NCBI GenBank assembly: GCA_947561395.2
Contig: OX387184.1
Span: 10,024,205-10,088,204 of the forward strand
DNA: 64,000 nt
Source: Buxus sempervirens
Taxonomy: Eukaryota; Streptophyta; Magnoliopsida; Buxales; Buxaceae
Direction of reading: 5' to 3'
The notes under the pieces are model-generated. The model saw nothing but the letters and a program-made list of their open reading frames with translations. It had not been told where the DNA came from and searched no databases. Each line of letters opens with the position of its first letter. Position 1 is the first letter of the stretch. Positions 1 through 11,249 of the stretch are shown here, piece by piece. A program made the translations under genes and the position numbers.

Positions 1-478
1 GAAAAAAAGATAAAAGAGTGAAGACGTGTAGAGTAGATATGAATAGGTTAGGGATAGAAAAGAAAGTATTAATTAAATACCAATTAAATAATTAAAATTT
101 GGGTCAGGCCCCATGAGCCCAACATTTCTTATTTCTCATCAAGCCCATTCAAAAATTTTCAGGCTTTTAAAAATCAATCCCAGCCTTGGGTCAACAATCG
201 CATGACCAAACCCATCTCAAAACGAGTTGGTCACCTTGGGCGGGGTGGTCACTTGGCTCATGAACACCCTTAAGAGCACCTAAACCACTATGATAGATGT
301 CATTTACTTTTTATATGATAATTGGATGGCAAAACTATAAAAGGCAAAATAAGAAATTAAGAGATTCAAGTTCATGAAATGATACAAGGGCTTTGCAGGT
401 GGGTTAGTGTATTTGGGGTTTATTTGTCTAAGGTGGGTCCAAAGGGTCCTACTTAGGATGGATTCCATGTCATATGAA
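1..478. other. Gene-free, possible retroelement-derived DNA
   Basis: No coding region is supported here. The first 300 bases are rich in short GGGCC/GGGCTT-like words on the minus strand, a flavour that resembles the last 400 bases of the window and is common in non-coding parts of plant retroelements. No terminal repeats are visible, so this stays a weak impression. Confidence 0.3.
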
Positions 479-800
479 AAAGAAAAAGAAAAAAAAATAG
501 ATGAAGATATTTGAAAGAGATTAGACATAGCATGCATTAAGGATTCAAAGAGTAGATTAAAATGATTTGGACATGTAAAGCACAAATTATTGTTGATAGA
601 ATAAAATGGAAAGACATATTGAAAGGCTTAAAAGATAAATAATAAGACATAAAAGGACATGAATAGAGTTAATAAACAAGAATTGCAAAATTATAAATCA
701 ATTGGACATGATTTTTAATAGAATAGATAGAGAGACAAGAGGAAATGTCGCTGACTCCACTTTGATAGGAATTGGCTTATGACTTTAGTGTTAGGGGTAT
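479..800 (+). mobile_element. Decayed RTE-type LINE 3' tail
   Basis: Broken frames in this stretch recall the extreme C-terminal part of plant RTE-like LINE reverse transcriptases: a stretch resembling 'LRWFGHV' near 560-580, then a piece resembling 'RIDRETRGNVADST' (about 722-760) that corresponds to the family's tail just before its 3' UTR. Many stops and indels show it is dead. It is related in kind to the fragment near 26840-27340. Recognition is by eye only. Confidence 0.45.
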
Positions 801-2087
801 CACTGCAATGAATATTACAAATAAAAAGAGATATATATAGCCTTTTTTGTGATTGAAAGGAGTTCTATCTATAAGCTCTAATTTTATCACGTGTAAAATT
901 GCCGTAGATATGTTCCAAACTTTGGAAGATAATTTTTCGCCCATAGAAATTAAAGATGGTGAGAGGTGAAAACCATCCGACGGGCTCGGCTCAGAAGTCA
1001 GAACGTTGGATCGTCTGTTATCGTGGCCTTCGATCGTTGACTGCCAAGTGAAAGCATATAAGGTTGGAGTCTTTTAGTACTCGTCAGACGTTGGACTTTT
1101 ACTGCTTTGGATTGCAGGCCATCTGGCCATGCTTAGCCTCTTAGCTATCAAGATTCTGGATTTCGCCTCTTTTTCAATTGTTCAGAAATTTTTTTCTCAT
1201 TCGCGTCAATTACGTACGTAGGTGGCTTTCCTGAATCCTGAGAGCTGGAGGTGCGGACGGTGGACGGACTAGACCGTTAGTTTACTATTTCAAAAATTTC
1301 CAATAAGAACATTAGACTAGTTTATGAACTTATGGGCTTGCAGCCTGCAAACACATTTGTGTCATTGTGGACAATCAAATGGGACCATTTGTGCAATTTC
1401 TGCTTCTCTGTGGTAAGGACTTGTTTCTATACATTAAAAGAAAAAAAAAATTTTTAAATTGACGACAACAAAAAGAATAAGTACATCTATTTGGCAATTT
1501 TATCGGTTGGTCCACTCATTTTCAAACCATTGCGAGAACGGGCGACCTATTTCTCCTGTCACCATTACAACCTACTGGCCATCATAGGAAACAATCGCAC
1601 CCTACGAGATAGGTTTGAAGCTATGGCCGGAAAAGCTAACGCAAAAAACGTAATGGGGGTTGTAGTGAGAAACTTTTGTCCACCAAAAAAGCACCCTTAT
1701 TGATGGGTATGCCGTATATGACCACAAAGCCAAAGCTCCATTATAGATAAGCTTCGCGTTTGAGCTAATCTTGAGAGCCCGGCCACAACAGAAAGAGGGA
1801 AATATAATAAAAGGAGATATGGACCCACAAACATGGGTGGTTGGCAAACTAACACTGACGTTAATAACCTTCCTTTTTGGTAGTAATGTACTCATTCCCT
1901 CTGGAACTGGTCAATTTTTACCACGAAAATGTGATCCCAGTGAACAACAACATTACAGTACTTGCAAGATCGAACACATTTTGAAGAAGCGGAGAATGCA
2001 AGGAAATGCGCAAATCGGAGAGAGAGAGAGAGAGAGAGAGATTGCAAAGTAATCCAAAGTTACAATTCTGGGTAAATATTTAATTAT
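801..2087. other. Intergenic, no gene seen
   Basis: No open frame here resembles a known family; the short ORFs overlap on opposite strands without conserved motifs. A GA microsatellite lies near the right edge. The stretch is downstream of the minus-strand gene ending at 2088, so its right end probably holds that gene's 3' untranslated region and terminator. Confidence 0.5.
2018..2041. repeat. (GA)n microsatellite
   Basis: About twelve uninterrupted AG/GA dinucleotides, in the probable 3' flank of the minus-strand gene that ends at 2088. Confidence 0.9.
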
Positions 2088-2540
2088 TTATCGACAAAAA
2101 GTAGGCTTCCCTGTGACGGAACAGCTTCTGCTTCTCGGATACATCATGATATCATCGCCAAAATCACAAGGTTTGTCTTCATCAATTCTTCCAACTGCAA
2201 CAACGCTAAAGCTCCTGGGCACCATCTTCGATCCCGTCGACGACGGTGGCCGGGGGCGGAGGAGATCCGTCTCCACCTTATTCCCCAGGTGGTTTGTAGA
2301 ACAGGCTCGAACAAGCTCCCTGAAATCCTCGTTGCGGCTGGATGCGGAAGAGTTGGTACTGAAGCTCCTGGGCAGGGGATAGACCGGCCCAGTAGGGCAC
2401 CCCATGAAGACGTCGCAACTCGTCCGCGAGGCACAATCAGTCAGGCTACCAACGTACAAGTCCCTGGCCCTGCACAGAATCCTAATGGGCGCCTTCAACA
2501 ACCGGATTAACTTGCTTTGCTTGTTCGTTTTTTTGCCCAT
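2088..2540 (-). CDS. Plant-conserved 150-residue protein, function unknown
   Basis: A single-exon frame of 150 residues. The sequence recalls a plant-specific family of small basic, Ser/Cys-rich proteins with a lysine/arginine-rich N-terminus followed by a block reading LYVGSLTDCASR (residues about 28-39), a 'GCPTG' motif (about 48-52), an acidic 'RNEDFRELVRA' block, and a C-terminal 'GRIDEDKPCDFGDD' and 'YPRSRSCSV' pair. These conserved blocks occur in the usual order and the frame ends just after the last one, so the gene looks complete. There is no signal peptide or membrane segment. The ATG at 2540 is the first in frame and precedes the conserved basic start. A TATA-like box lies about 80 bases upstream. 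No reaction or partner can be inferred from sequence. Confidence 0.8.
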   Translation of the reverse strand: MGKKTNKQSKLIRLLKAPIRILCRARDLYVGSLTDCASRTSCDVFMGCPTGPVYPLPRSFSTNSSASSRNEDFRELVRACSTNHLGNKVETDLLRPRPPSSTGSKMVPRSFSVVAVGRIDEDKPCDFGDDIMMYPRSRSCSVTGKPTFCR

Positions 2541-2620
2541 GTTGCACTTCTCGGATAGAAAGCAAGAACTAAAAAGCTAGTATATCGATCAATGATGGGA
2601 TCAGACGCAGAGATTTGGGG

Positions 2621-2629
2621 TTTATAAAC
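2621..2629 (-). promoter_or_regulatory. Candidate TATA box of the 150-residue protein gene
   Basis: Reads GTTTATAAA on the minus strand, about 80 bases upstream of the ATG at 2540. Position and sequence suit a plant core promoter, but the transcription start is not known. Confidence 0.4.
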
Positions 2630-3487
2630 GAAAGGGGATTTGCAGGAGGTTTAATGGCTACTTGGGGAGATCGTAAACCGGTCGAAACTCGAAAGGGACG
2701 GGTAGAGTGAGAGCTAGCGATAGCGCGTGGCGCTTGACTGTTTCTTTAATTTGAGCCGGGTTTCGTAAATTTATAAGATAGCGTTTGTGCAAATAAAGAG
2801 TAACTAAAATATTGAAGTGGAGTGTCGTGTGGGCCTTTTCGAGGTCGAGTAGATTAGAATCAATTGGAATTCTATGTGCTAAACTACACCCAGCAACTGA
2901 TAAACCGTGCGCGGCCAACCGCACACAGCCACGGCCGGCCGCTAAACTTTCTTCCTTGATCCTTTTTAATTCTTAAGATTAAAACCTTACATTAATTCTT
3001 TTCCTTTCTTCACACTAGGTAAAATGTCTTCTGTACATTTTATTTTGTTCCCAATACACAGAGTCGAGCCCAGTCCAAACCAAATTCATGCATTACTCTG
3101 TTGAAAGCTCCATTCATTCTATTTAACTAGTCTTGTTCAAAAGGACAAGGCATATGATGCGAACAATGAGACGTAAGAGCAGGCCGAGTTGGAAGAGAAT
3201 ATATAAAGTTAAGTTTCATGCCATATCGTGCTCGTATCGAAACGAATTGGTCAACCCTAAATTTTAAAGGCTAAACACAAACGGGTTCAAATCCTCTACC
3301 ATCTGCGCCTGCACCGTGTCCTCGACATGCAAGCTAGACCTCATCAGGCCGATGATCCATGTTTTGGTAACCGATTTGCCACTCGTAAGCGACACTTCTT
3401 GTTGGGATATTGTATTCATACCCTCTTATATATATAGCTTCATTTATTAATTTAAGCTTTTCAGTGCAACGTTTGTTTAACATGGTA
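2630..3487. other. Intergenic, promoter side of the minus-strand gene
   Basis: No gene seen. The left part is the upstream region of the gene starting at 2540. Open frames are short and overlap on both strands without recognisable motifs. Confidence 0.45.
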
Positions 3488-3732
3488 CTAGCAAGATGCG
3501 GGTATAATACTACTGCACGTATGTGCAAAGGAAATGGATAGAGGAGATGTAAGGGGGGAACAGTTGTAAAACTAATTGCTAAGTTTTGAAAAAATTGAGA
3601 CAATTTTGACCATTGTACCATTTTATTAATGAATCTTCTCAATGGTGTATAAAGACTGTTTTAGAAAGTCGAACATTTTAATTGGTGTGATTCTCAAGGA
3701 GGCAATTCACCTTATATATAACATATATTAGA
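3488..3732 (-). mobile_element. Short Helitron-like element, degenerate
   Basis: On the minus strand the element ends in CTAG followed by host T at 3487-3491, preceded by a GTGCA-containing imperfect hairpin. Its body is visibly similar to the element at 5447-5653: shared words around 'AACTAATTGCTAAGTTTTG', 'CATTTTATTAATG' and 'CCTTATATATA' in the same order. The 5' end (TCTAATATATG on the minus strand) is preceded by C rather than A, so that edge is uncertain. Too short to code; a non-autonomous copy. Confidence 0.5.
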
Positions 3733-5039
3733 GCGGGGTGTCTTCTGTTCAATGCCCAAGACAAGTTGCCTTCACATTTATTTGTATCCATGGTATATGA
3801 TTAATCCCCTCAATCAAGAGATTATTTCCTTTGGTGTTGTAAACGAACGATCTCATTCCTTTGTTGTTGTAAATATGCAACTATGATTCCACCACTATAT
3901 CTTAAATTAATTCCTTTTAGATTAAATCCTTTAGAACTTTATCATTTGCATTCTCTAAATTATTTAAAACGATATGAATGTGTCTTCCACTCTCTTTCTT
4001 TTCTTATCTTAAAAAAAAATATTTTTTATTTTGTTTGGTGGGTGGAGTGGTAGGTTTCGAAATCAAGGTATATATAATGGGTTTTATGGCTGTCCTGTTC
4101 ACAACACTAACCAGTGGACCTCCCTTGCAAGGGTTTTAAGAGCAGAACACGTGGCAACAAATCCCAAAAACACGTTGCAACCTAGATGAATTCGTTAATG
4201 GGCCCGAGTTACTTAACTTTAAATTATTAGATTTTGATATCTAAGAATTAATTAAGCGTGACATAGAAAGCTCAGCAGCTATAATTTTCCCTTTTATGAG
4301 TTAGGTGTAATGGGGCCAACTGGCTCCTATTTTTTTCCCAAGTTGCTTGTTCTTTGGAAATCTTGGTGAAGGGTCACGAGAAGGCAATATTGGAACTCCA
4401 GTTAGGTCTCTGTCAGGTTTGATGGATGGCAAAATTTCCTATCTGCCTTTTCTATGTCTAAGTTGGTTTTAATTTTAAGAAAATTGTTCCATAGAAAGAA
4501 ATATTTATGTCAAGCCTTGAGATGATGTTACAAACTTTGGTATCTTGAGTGTGGTTGGAAGGTTCTAAAATAACAGGAAGGAATCTAAAAATGGGTATAG
4601 TATTAGACCATTAGGTTAAACAAGTCGCATTCTATGTGCCTTTGCCATCTATGGTCTTCTCGATCGGTAATCATTTGAAGAGATAGATGGGCCTTTTCAG
4701 CCGAATGCAGACGCATCTTATCCTTACTGGAGGCACGCTTTTCTTGTCGGTGAACTTGACAATGGAAATTATCCTTATCTAAACCATAATATATATTTAG
4801 AAAGCGTGTTAAGAAGCAATAATATTAATTCATCAACCTCACTAAAAGGGCATAGCCTGGATTACCAACTTCATTATTAAAAATATTTATACTGGTAGGT
4901 CAGGTTAATGGGTAATATAATGGTCACGTCATTAGGAAGCCCAATAGAATTTTATTAGGTACAATTGGGGCTGAGCCTGAGTTAAATGACACTTTCAATC
5001 ATGAAGGGAAATGTCCCCATTGGAGAGTGGGTAATTGTT
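3733..5039. other. Intergenic, no gene seen
   Basis: AT-rich DNA without a supported coding region, RNA gene or terminal repeat. It lies between a Helitron-like element and an L1 remnant. Confidence 0.45.
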
Positions 5040-5434
5040 GGCAATGAATGAAAGACCAGGCTAATAATCTTCATTTCTAAGTCACTCATATATTGAGAAA
5101 AGCTAATTTTGTTGCTGATGGGTTGGCAAAATGGGATGTGCTTTATTGCCTCCACAGTTGTTTTCTCATGAGGCCTCTCTTCATCTTTCTATTTGTGCAT
5201 CCCTACGTTTGGATAGGAGTAGCATTTATTATTTTAGGAAGAATTAAATGTTTATTGCATTTTAACTTTGATGTATAGTATCTTTCTAAGGGGTAGGGCT
5301 CATTATGCCCCCTGGCTAGGTGTAAATTTTCTATTTTCATTGATATACATAGGTCGGGGTCTGCCTCAACCCCCTTCCCTGCAATGGAGTGCCTCATGGC
5401 TGCGGCCTAGGGGTTTTTGCCAAAACAAAAAAAG
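5040..5434 (+). mobile_element. L1-type LINE 3' remnant (RNase H tail, 3' UTR, poly-A)
   Basis: The frame at 5093 begins 'RKANFVADGLAKWD', the signature of the C-terminal end of the RNase H-like domain of plant L1 LINEs (usual form: GNxVADxLAK). It is followed by a GGTCGGGGTCTGCCTC-type 3' UTR and an A-rich end at 5424-5434. Only the last few hundred bases are present, consistent with 5' truncation during target-primed reverse transcription. A short Helitron-like element abuts the A-rich end. Confidence 0.6.
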
Positions 5435-5446
5435 TATTAGGATACA

Positions 5447-5653
5447 CTAGCAAGGTGCACGTTCAGTATTGCACGTGGGAAGTATCAGTTACAAAACTGT
5501 TTGTTAGGTTTTAGAAGATTTGAGGTAGTTTTGATTATTCCGTCATTTTATCAGTGGACCTTGGAGTTGATATGTAAGGGCTCTTGTGGAAAGTTGCAAA
5601 TTTTTATTGGCACAATTCCCAAGGGGCACCACGCATTATATATAGTATAAATA
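5447..5653 (-). mobile_element. Short Helitron-like element, minus strand
   Basis: On the minus strand it ends in CTAG followed by T, about 10 bases after a GCACGT-type hairpin (paired halves GTGCACGTT and the TTGCACGTG run near 5456-5478). This hairpin-plus-CTRR arrangement is the Helitron 3' end. The body matches the element at 3488-3732 in order, so both belong to one local family. Its 5' end (near TATACTATATATAATGCG) lacks a clear TC start, so the right edge is approximate. Confidence 0.55.
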
Positions 5654-8600
5654 ATTTCATTTACTTTTGAATTGTTTCATATGTTAGAAGTTTTACCATC
5701 AAAGAAAAATTTGCAATTTGTTAGTGTTGCGGGTAATAGAAACCCGGTCCGGTCCTAATTAAATTTTTCAAAAAATTATTTTTGTATCTTCAGTTTTCTT
5801 AGGCAGTCCTTAACTGAGTAGACGGTTACCACCCAATCCTGATTAAGGCGGTTCCAACTTCCAACTCGTGATTCGTTCGGGCCATCACCCTCAACTTAGA
5901 AGTTGGACCTGACGGTTCCGTCTAATTCCGTCAGGTCCCATAGACCATGTGGTGGAAAAATCCTTTGCCGTGAGGGCCTGCTCTGTTTCGTGAGATAGGG
6001 AACTTGTTTGTCCGGTAACCAGAGACGCCACTTTCCTCTGCTCTGTTTCATGAGATAGGGGACCTATAAAAATGAATCACCGTTTATTTGTCACCGTTTA
6101 TTTGTCTGTGAACTCTTTCAAATATAAGTCTCTCCTGGGGGGGGTTTTACATCATCTATGATTGCTGGGAGTAAATGTCTCTTCTCCCTAATCCACAGAC
6201 AAAGAGCGGTCAAATTATAAAAATATAACATAATCAAGGATTTGACTTTTTGTGGTGCTCGATCACGTGAGCGTTCTCTGATTAACAAGTGCTTTGGTTG
6301 ATGATGATTTTGATGACGATGAATGTTAGATGGCATATTTCTTAAATTTCGGAATGAACATAAACGTTATCCACTCCACGTTCTGTGATTGTTCAACTTT
6401 GATTATGATGAAAGCCAGTAGAAAAAATTAAGGAAAACAGTGGTGTTGACGTTTTCATTCAAAGTCTTTCTCCATGAAGATGATTTCTCTAGAGCTTTTA
6501 AAATAACTTCAACGTGCTATGTCCCATGCTTTCAAAATAACTTCAATGGGCCCGTAATTGGGCTTAACCACTTGGTCTTACAAGCTTATGTAGGATTATG
6601 GAAGTCTCTATTAACCTTGTACTGATAACTTACGGATTTTTACGAGAAGGAGCTTTACGAAATGTTATGGAGCTGTTGGATTGGGTTTGAATAAGCGATT
6701 CAAAGAGCACTAAATTTGGAGGCTGGAAACCAAGCTGAAGCATGTTGGCCCAGCCTGGCCCGACAGTATTGGACCATGCTACCGGATGTGATATTGTATT
6801 GGGAAAATTTGTATTTATAAAACAGTCCATAAAGATCTCATTTTACAACAAAAAAAAAAGTCACTTTTCAAACTTAATTGAGCTTAAGGGTCACTTTCGA
6901 ACATAATTAAAAAATTATTGTAGATAATTATTATTATAGAAGCTATCATCACGCTTGCTCTGCCATTATTATTATTATATTTGGCCAGTATTTTATTATA
7001 TGCTCTGGAAAAATCTTGCTTGCTTTCTCTCTATGTTGATTTTTCTACTCTTTTATATTTATTAATTTATTTTTCTCCTACGGACGTATATGGTATGAAA
7101 TGGACTGACTGTCCTGTTTCGGTCAAACCAAACAAAAACAAGTTGGCAACTTCAAGAAATGCTTTGCTCCACGTCATCTTCCAAACTCGTGTGTTCTCAC
7201 GTGTTGTGTCCACGTGATCATATGGTGCTCGCAAAAGCAACATTGCCCCGAACACAATACAATACAAGGGCATTTCTGTCAATGTGTAAACTTCTTGGGG
7301 AGCGTTCCATCGACGTGGGGACTTGTGACGTAGGACAGCTTTGGAATTAATTTTTTGCCTGTTTACGGGGATAGGGTCTTTTTTGGTAAATAAATAATGC
7401 TGGTACCGTGCGTGCATCGGCATCACTCACGCACACGTCCAAGCTACATTCACATGCGCTGCGCTCTCGCTGCCAGTCTCTAAGCTATATCTTTCTATTT
7501 TTAAAATCCTCCTCACGGTTTTCCTCTGAAACCGAGCCCAAGACTAGACGGAAAAACAGAGGCCGCTCACGTGTGCCATCGCCTTTATGACTATACTGCC
7601 CCTTTATGACTCATTTCCCTTTTCTTTACGTTGGGCTCAAGCCCCAAGTAAGCTGGTGCTGTCCCTTTGACCATTTTAGAATTTTGTTTGGCATCGTCAC
7701 GTGAAGTGAATGGCTCTTAGTGGAGCTTCTTTCTAATTAAGGATCGTGCGATGCACGCGCCTTCTCCTTTAAATGGATTAAACGATTAATCCAAGATTTT
7801 CTCGAAAGAATTGTTTTTAATTGCTAAGGTGTTATTGTTGCAGTTAGGCATACACTTCAGTTCATCAATACTGTTGTAAGAAAGAGAACCTAAAAAAAAA
7901 TATTCTTAAGAATATTCCCACAAGAATCCTTTTATAACTATATAAATAGGAACATACATGTGTTAGGATCCAATATTCAGATCATAACACATGAATTGGG
8001 TCATTGAATATTAATAAATGAGTAAAGCTGTCAAGAGAGAGAGTTAGTACCGAGTCAGAGTCAATAGAGTGGGTTACTACAAATATTGGCTACCAAAGCT
8101 TGGTAAAATGTTAAATTTCTTTATGAAACAAATTTAGCTTAGTAAAATCTTTCTTTTTATCAAATTGGATTCTAAATAGACTTGAACAATCACCCAAGTT
8201 CCACTTCCTCATATAATATGAATTTACCCCATTTACATCACTGTTAGTCCCTAATATAAGATGCTTAACGATAACTACACCCTATAGATGTCATACAAGG
8301 CATGATGAAACTCCAAGGAGGAAAAAGATAAATTAAAAAACAAAACCGTTAAAGCGTAAATTTTAATGATATATTGGTGCCATCCTTTTGGCCTCTCTAC
8401 CTAACAAACATCTTACATCCACTAGCCCTTTGCTCCACAACGACGGATGTGTTGATAACCACAATGCCATGGTTTTCATTGTTCCTATAGTTCCGTCGAT
8501 TGATTATAAGATTAAGTCTCCAGCAAGACCATAACAGTTGGTCCCTCGCATTGGAATATTTGCTGGTCTAACGGTAGAGGATGTGTGCACGTAAGTTCTA

Positions 8601-9000
8601 TGCATTTATGTGGACATATATTTCACTGTTAGACCATTAGATCTTTCAGTTAAGGGTTCCAATAGATTTCTAGTTGTCTCGAGACTCTCGATTTCCATTT
8701 CCTTTTGAGAGCCCAAATCAGCTCGTAAGAGATACAGAATAGTTTCAAGTTTAATAGTTTAATTACCTTAATATTAAAAATGGTAATCAGATGCCATTTC
8801 TGATGTTTGCTTCAAAAGCGAAGGGCTCATTCGCGAATCCATTAGTCAAAAGTGAGGGGAAGGGGGAATAAACTAAGGACTAAAACTATTTCATCATTTT
8901 AATACGCTTTGGTTAAGTCACACCAACTGTTCCCTGCAACAATAAAGTCTCATTAATTTAATTTAATTCAGTAACCCAAGAAATATTTATATCAAAAGTA
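5654..9000. other. Intergenic, no gene seen
   Basis: No coding region is supported. Near 5971-6065 a phrase with 'GCTCTGTTTC(G/A)TGAGATAGGG' occurs twice, a small tandem duplication. The ORFs near 7067-7590 overlap on both strands and show no family motif. Confidence 0.45.
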
Positions 9001-9734
9001 GGGTTACCCAGGAGGCGAGACAGCGGGCAAGGCACGTTTCCCGTTGCCACGCGTCCTGTTCTTACAGGACTGGAGGCAAGCATGCAAGGACTACATCGGG
9101 GACTACCCAAGTCGCCATGCAAAGCAGTCAAACAAAACGAAAGACCGGATAAGCCCGAGGAGTACGGTCAAAGCAAAGATCGTTCCAGTCAAACGATGAG
9201 TTGGCACTTTAAAAAAGGCCGAGAGGGGCATGGGGCCCACTTACTCTCCAAATAATATTTATTTGATTTACTGTATTATATTCGTTTTGCTGTATCGAGA
9301 TGTGCTTTCGTACGCCGAGTCCGCTGGTCCGTGTTCCCCTCGGTCTTCGTCCGCCTTTTCAAACGGACGTGGAGCTTCGAACCGATAGAGAAGAAAAGGG
9401 CCCGGCTTTTTGCGTCGTGCGGGGCTTTATTGTTTTTTCTTAAAAGACGTTTTTGACTTCGCTAGTTGTTTATATGCCAACTAGCTCCCTAGTCGCTCCT
9501 CCCAAGATCAAAAAGCAGACATTCTGGCTAGCAGGGACAGCTTTGTCACTGGCGGCAAATGTGAGCGGTCTCCTCAACGATATGGAGCGTGTACCGTTAG
9601 GTCCGAGCCACATGCTTTTTGTGGTGGCAAATGGAAATGAAATCACGGTACGTCCGGAGACTCGTAATCGTTAAGGAACCAGCGTTGGCAATGGGTCGAA
9701 TACGACATGGTATACTAATTTGAACCGGAAAAAA
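9001..9734. other. GC-richer island, probably transposon-derived
   Basis: Base composition is visibly more GC-rich than the flanks, with many CpG steps. A 73-codon frame (9453-9674, plus) has no recognised family. I looked for TG...CA ends with a short target duplication, as in the solo LTRs elsewhere in this window, and did not find a convincing pair. An old LTR fragment is the likeliest explanation. Confidence 0.3.
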
Positions 9735-10345
9735 AAAGAAGAAGAAAAACTCGATATTAGAATTAAATCGAAAATTTAATGAGTAACCGAATTCTTATTC
9801 AGCATCCGAATTTAAGATTCGACCAAACAAATAACCGAGATCTCTGAATTCAATCCGATTTGAATCTAAAACTCAAACATCAATTTTAACATCAAATCTG
9901 AGAGCCATAAAAATATTAAAGTTAGACATGACTAAGAACCGAAATTCAAATTTAATCTGATTTGAATCTAATATTCAAAAATCATTTTCAACATTAAAAC
10001 CGAGAATCATAAAAATATTAAAATTAGACATGAGTAAGGGTGGTTTAACCAAAGTTTATATAAAAGTTTATAAACGGTCTAACCTGTTTCTGGTCTGGGT
10101 TTGTATATATTATACATTGATTTCGGTTAGGATCCTATTTGGATCAGATATGGGTAGAATCGAATTCGAATCTGAATTTTGTTTGTACATGTGTTGTGCC
10201 CGATCCAATATGGATAGAATCTAATTCGAATACGAAATTTAATATCTATATTTGAAACACGGATTTATATCTTATATTCAAAATTCATATTTTCGAACAG
10301 GGTACGGGTCAATTTTCGAACAGGGTACGGGTCGGATAACTATTT
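9735..10345. repeat. Internally repeated AT-rich block (about 102-bp duplication)
   Basis: Two adjacent copies, roughly 9835-9936 and 9937-10038, share the phrases GATTTGAATCTAA, CATAAAAATATTAAA and TTAGACATGA(C/G)TAAG at a spacing of 102 bases. Downstream, a second short duplication repeats TTTTCGAACAGGGTACGGGTC near 10291-10335, and an AATTCGAAT phrase recurs around 10160 and 10222. The whole block looks like the inside of a non-autonomous DNA transposon, but I could not define its ends. Confidence 0.6.
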
Positions 10346-10941
10346 GACCTAAGCCCGACATCGGTGCCATTGAAAGTAAATATGACAGTAACATTGTCGT
10401 CTAAAGGGTCCATCATTTCAGACTGTACTTACGATTAAACTGATGTAAAATAATGCATAGAACCGGAAGATTACGGCGACAGTTGATATGACCGCACGTG
10501 TGTTGTGCCGGTCGAGGGGGGCTGAGTGACCGGCTATAAGCCGTGGCTTTATGTAATTTCCTCTTGCTTTTCGCCCCTAGTGGGAGTGTCCAGAAAACTG
10601 CCCCAAAAGAAAGAGCAGGAGAGAAGCGCTGCAGGGGATAGCTTTTCTCTGCCGTCTTCCCCTCTATTTCGGTAATGGCTTTGATTTCTCTTTTTCTCCT
10701 CCGTGACATACTTCAGCTACTTCTCTAAGAAGAGAATCGCAAGTTTTAATGCTCTGCGTCTCATCTAGTTTTTCTTAATTTTGGAATTATTTTTAATGAC
10801 TTTTATCGAGTCCTGAGTGCCGTGGATCTTTTGAGTTATTTCTCTTTTGGTCTTTTTATTTCTCCCCGATCTGAGGTTTATGATTTCATCCTTTTCGAGC
10901 TTGAAGAGGAAGTGAGCTTTGGTTTTAGGGAAGAAGATAAT

Positions 10942-10989
10942 ATGTTTATCATGTCTGTGATGATGGTGATGAGTCTTTTGACTGGATAA
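10942..10989 (+). other. Upstream ORF 1 of the U-box gene (15 codons)
   Basis: A short Met-rich frame with four internal ATGs and a TAA stop, 260 bases ahead of the U-box start codon, in a pyrimidine-rich stretch that is probably 5' leader. Whether it is inside the mRNA depends on an unknown transcription start. Confidence 0.35.
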
Positions 10990-11064
10990 AGAGATCGGAT
11001 AAAGCGAAAAGAAGAAAGAAGAAAAGACGTCCCCATTAAAGGGTTTTGTTGCTTGTGATTGTCA

Positions 11065-11190
11065 ATGAGATGGAACTCGGGGTTCTCCTCTCTCTTTTTA
11101 TTTTTTCCTCTTTTTCACACACCTCAAGTGGAAGCAGAAATGATGTGCTTTGAAGGGTGGTGGTCGCAGAGATCTCAGGGGTCTTTCTAA
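11065..11190 (+). other. Upstream ORF 2 of the U-box gene (41 codons)
   Basis: ATG to TAA, 41 codons, ending 59 bases before the main start at 11250. It overlaps, in a different frame, the long in-frame extension that precedes the main ATG. If transcribed it would be met by scanning ribosomes before the main start, a common arrangement for dampening translation of regulatory proteins. Function is inferred from position only. Confidence 0.35.
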
Positions 11191-11249
11191 GGGTTTCTCT
11201 TGTTGGGAATTTTACAATTTTTATTTTTTCTCCGACGGTTGTTCTAAGA

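Noticed and set aside
3270-3300. GGGTTCAAATCC, like a tRNA/SINE B box
   Set aside because: No matching A box at the right distance and no cloverleaf could be folded by eye.
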